Positions 62,858 through 64,000 of a stretch of 64,000 nucleotides of DNA are shown here, piece after piece. The notes beneath the pieces were generated by a model that did not search any database, was not told the origin of the DNA, and saw only the letters and a program-made list of their open reading frames with translations. This DNA is from Collinsella sp. MSK.8.10 (GTDB taxonomy: Bacteria; Actinomycetota; Coriobacteriia; Coriobacteriales; Coriobacteriaceae). Made by a program: the position numbers and the translations under genes. The stretch's first letter is position 1; each line of letters begins with the position of its first letter. The stretch covers positions 1 to 64,000 of the forward strand of contig NZ_JAHPYF010000004.1 of assembly GCF_019041915.1 (NCBI RefSeq), in the 5' to 3' direction.

Positions 62858-63706
62858 ATGAGCAAGGCTGATCAACAGTTTGTAGCCATGTGCCGCGATA
62901 TTCTGGACCATGGCACCACCACCGAGGGCCAAAAGGTCCGCCCGGTGTGGGAGGACGGCACCCCTGCCTATACCATTAAAAACTTTGGTGTCACGGCACG
63001 CTACGACCTGCGTGAGGAGTTTCCGGCGCTTACCCTGCGTCGTACGGCCCTCAAATCTGCCATGGATGAGATCCTATGGATTTATCAAAAGAAGTCCAAT
63101 AACGTGCATGATCTCAACAGCCACATTTGGGATGAGTGGGCCGACGAGACCGGCTCCATCGGCAAGGCCTACGGGTATCAGATTGGGCAGAAGAGCCATT
63201 ATGCCGAGGGTGACTTCGATCAGATGGACCGTGTGCTGTACGACCTTAAGCACACGCCGTACAGCCGCCGCATTATGACGAATACCTACGTGTTTAGCGA
63301 CCTGTCCGAGATGCACCTGTATCCGTGCGCCTACAGCGTGACGTATAACGTGACGCAGCGCCCGCAGGATGATAAACCGACGCTCAACATGATTCTCAAC
63401 CAGCGCAGCCAGGATATTTTGGCTGCGAACAACTGGAATGTGTGCCAGTATGCCATTTTGCTGATGATGGTTGCGCAGTCGGTCGATATGATCGCTGGCG
63501 AGCTGCTGCATGTGATTGCCGATGCTCACATTTACGACCGTCATGTCGATATCGTCCGTGATCTTATCGAGCGTCCGCAGTTTGCCGCGCCTAAGGTAAC
63601 GCTTAACCCCGATGTACATGACTTCTATGCGTTTACGACCGATGATCTGATCGTCGAGGGCTATGAGCACGGCCCGCAGGTCAAGAACATCCCCATTGCG
63701 GTGTAG
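62858..63706 (+). CDS. thyA: Thymidylate synthase
   Basis: 282 residues from ATG 62858 (AGGAGGG upstream). Folate-dependent ThyA fold: WIYQKKSNNVHDLNSHIWDEW, catalytic Cys157 in LYPCAYSVTYNV (the common PPCH reads YPCA), NQRSQDILAANNWNVCQYA and HVIADAHIYDRHV. Makes dTMP; followed 9 bases later by folA, which recycles the folate. Confidence 0.92.
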   Translation: MSKADQQFVAMCRDILDHGTTTEGQKVRPVWEDGTPAYTIKNFGVTARYDLREEFPALTLRRTALKSAMDEILWIYQKKSNNVHDLNSHIWDEWADETGSIGKAYGYQIGQKSHYAEGDFDQMDRVLYDLKHTPYSRRIMTNTYVFSDLSEMHLYPCAYSVTYNVTQRPQDDKPTLNMILNQRSQDILAANNWNVCQYAILLMMVAQSVDMIAGELLHVIADAHIYDRHVDIVRDLIERPQFAAPKVTLNPDVHDFYAFTTDDLIVEGYEHGPQVKNIPIAV

Positions 63707-63715
63707 GTGACGCGC

Positions 63716-64000
63716 ATGACGTGTAAGCTTTCCGCCATTGTCGCCGTGTGTGACGATTGGGGCATTGGGTGCGAGGGTGACATGGTCGTGTCCAATCGCG
63801 CCGACATGCGTCATTTTGTGGCGTGCACCAAAGGCTGCCCGGTCATTATGGGACGCAAGACGCTGCTGAGTTTTCCCGGCGGGCGTCCGCTCAAGAACCG
63901 TCGTAATATCGTGCTCACGCGCGATGAGGACTTTGCTGCCGAGGGCGTCGACGTGGTGCATAGCGTCGACGAAGCGCTCACCGCGGTAGCCGATGAGCCC
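63716..64000 (+). CDS. folA: Dihydrofolate reductase, 3' end cut by window
   Basis: 95 codons visible from ATG 63716. AIVAVCDDWGIGCEGDMVV, DMRHF with the substrate-binding acidic residue, VIMGRKTLLSFPGGRPLKNRRNIVLTRD. The usual Pro-Trp after the Gly loop is replaced (MVVSN). Paired with thyA in one operon. Confidence 0.9.
   Translation, partial: MTCKLSAIVAVCDDWGIGCEGDMVVSNRADMRHFVACTKGCPVIMGRKTLLSFPGGRPLKNRRNIVLTRDEDFAAEGVDVVHSVDEALTAVADEP

Overview
The window looks like a chromosomal segment of a high-GC, Gram-positive gut anaerobe of the class Coriobacteriia, most likely Collinsella or a close relative. This is an inference from GC-rich codon use in the housekeeping genes, low-GC-Gram-positive-like gene orders (rimP-nusA-infB-rbfA-nrnA-truB-ribF-dnaG-rpoD and rnc-smc-ftsY-ffh), a surface-protein sorting signal, and Pel genes of the Gram-positive type. 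No rRNA, CRISPR array, transposase or integrase was seen.

Region 1 (about 1-12,640) is an accessory, partly decayed island. It holds two copies of the C-terminal end of an LPxTG-like surface protein, an Abi_2/AbiF-type abortive-infection gene with a structured leader, an AbiEii-like pseudogene, a large STAND-like P-loop NTPase with a nuclease-like N-terminus (3528-7184), several unrecognised genes with more AT-rich codon use, and an AlbA_2/Schlafen-type ATP-binding protein. The last is flanked by two direct copies of a 218-222 bp non-coding repeat. Other repeats, dyads and short reading-frame remnants fill the gaps.

Region 2 (12,760-23,931) is one operon for a Pel-like exopolysaccharide: pelD (predicted c-di-GMP receptor), pelE, a DUF2194/PelA-like deacetylase, pelF glycosyltransferase and pelG transporter. 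They are joined without a break to a CotH-family lipoprotein, a VTC-type polyphosphate polymerase domain protein and a DUF4956 membrane protein.

Region 3 (24,170-29,930) is a sucrose/fructoside cassette (LacI regulator, PTS EIIBC, GH32 hydrolase with twin operators), then a trans-sulfuration-type PLP protein that seems to lack its catalytic lysine, and a ModE-like HTH protein. Region 4 (30,120-34,640) has guaB and leuS, the latter behind a very stable long hairpin.

Region 5 (34,730-46,360) is the translation/transcription/replication superoperon rimP to rpoD. Two tandem tRNA-Asn genes follow. Region 6 (46,923-61,810) carries asp23-fakA-recG-rsmD-coaD, a coiled-coil gene, a DUF177 gene with rpmF, plsX-acpP, and rnc-smc-ftsY-ffh. 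The right end has a DUF134/NifX-like fusion protein, divergent thyA, and folA cut by the window edge.

The most promising places for new biology are the STAND NTPase with its neighbours, the Abi_2 gene with its leader RNA, the 445-residue gene behind a 63-bp dyad, the Pel-CotH-VTC-DUF4956 operon, and the leuS leader hairpin.
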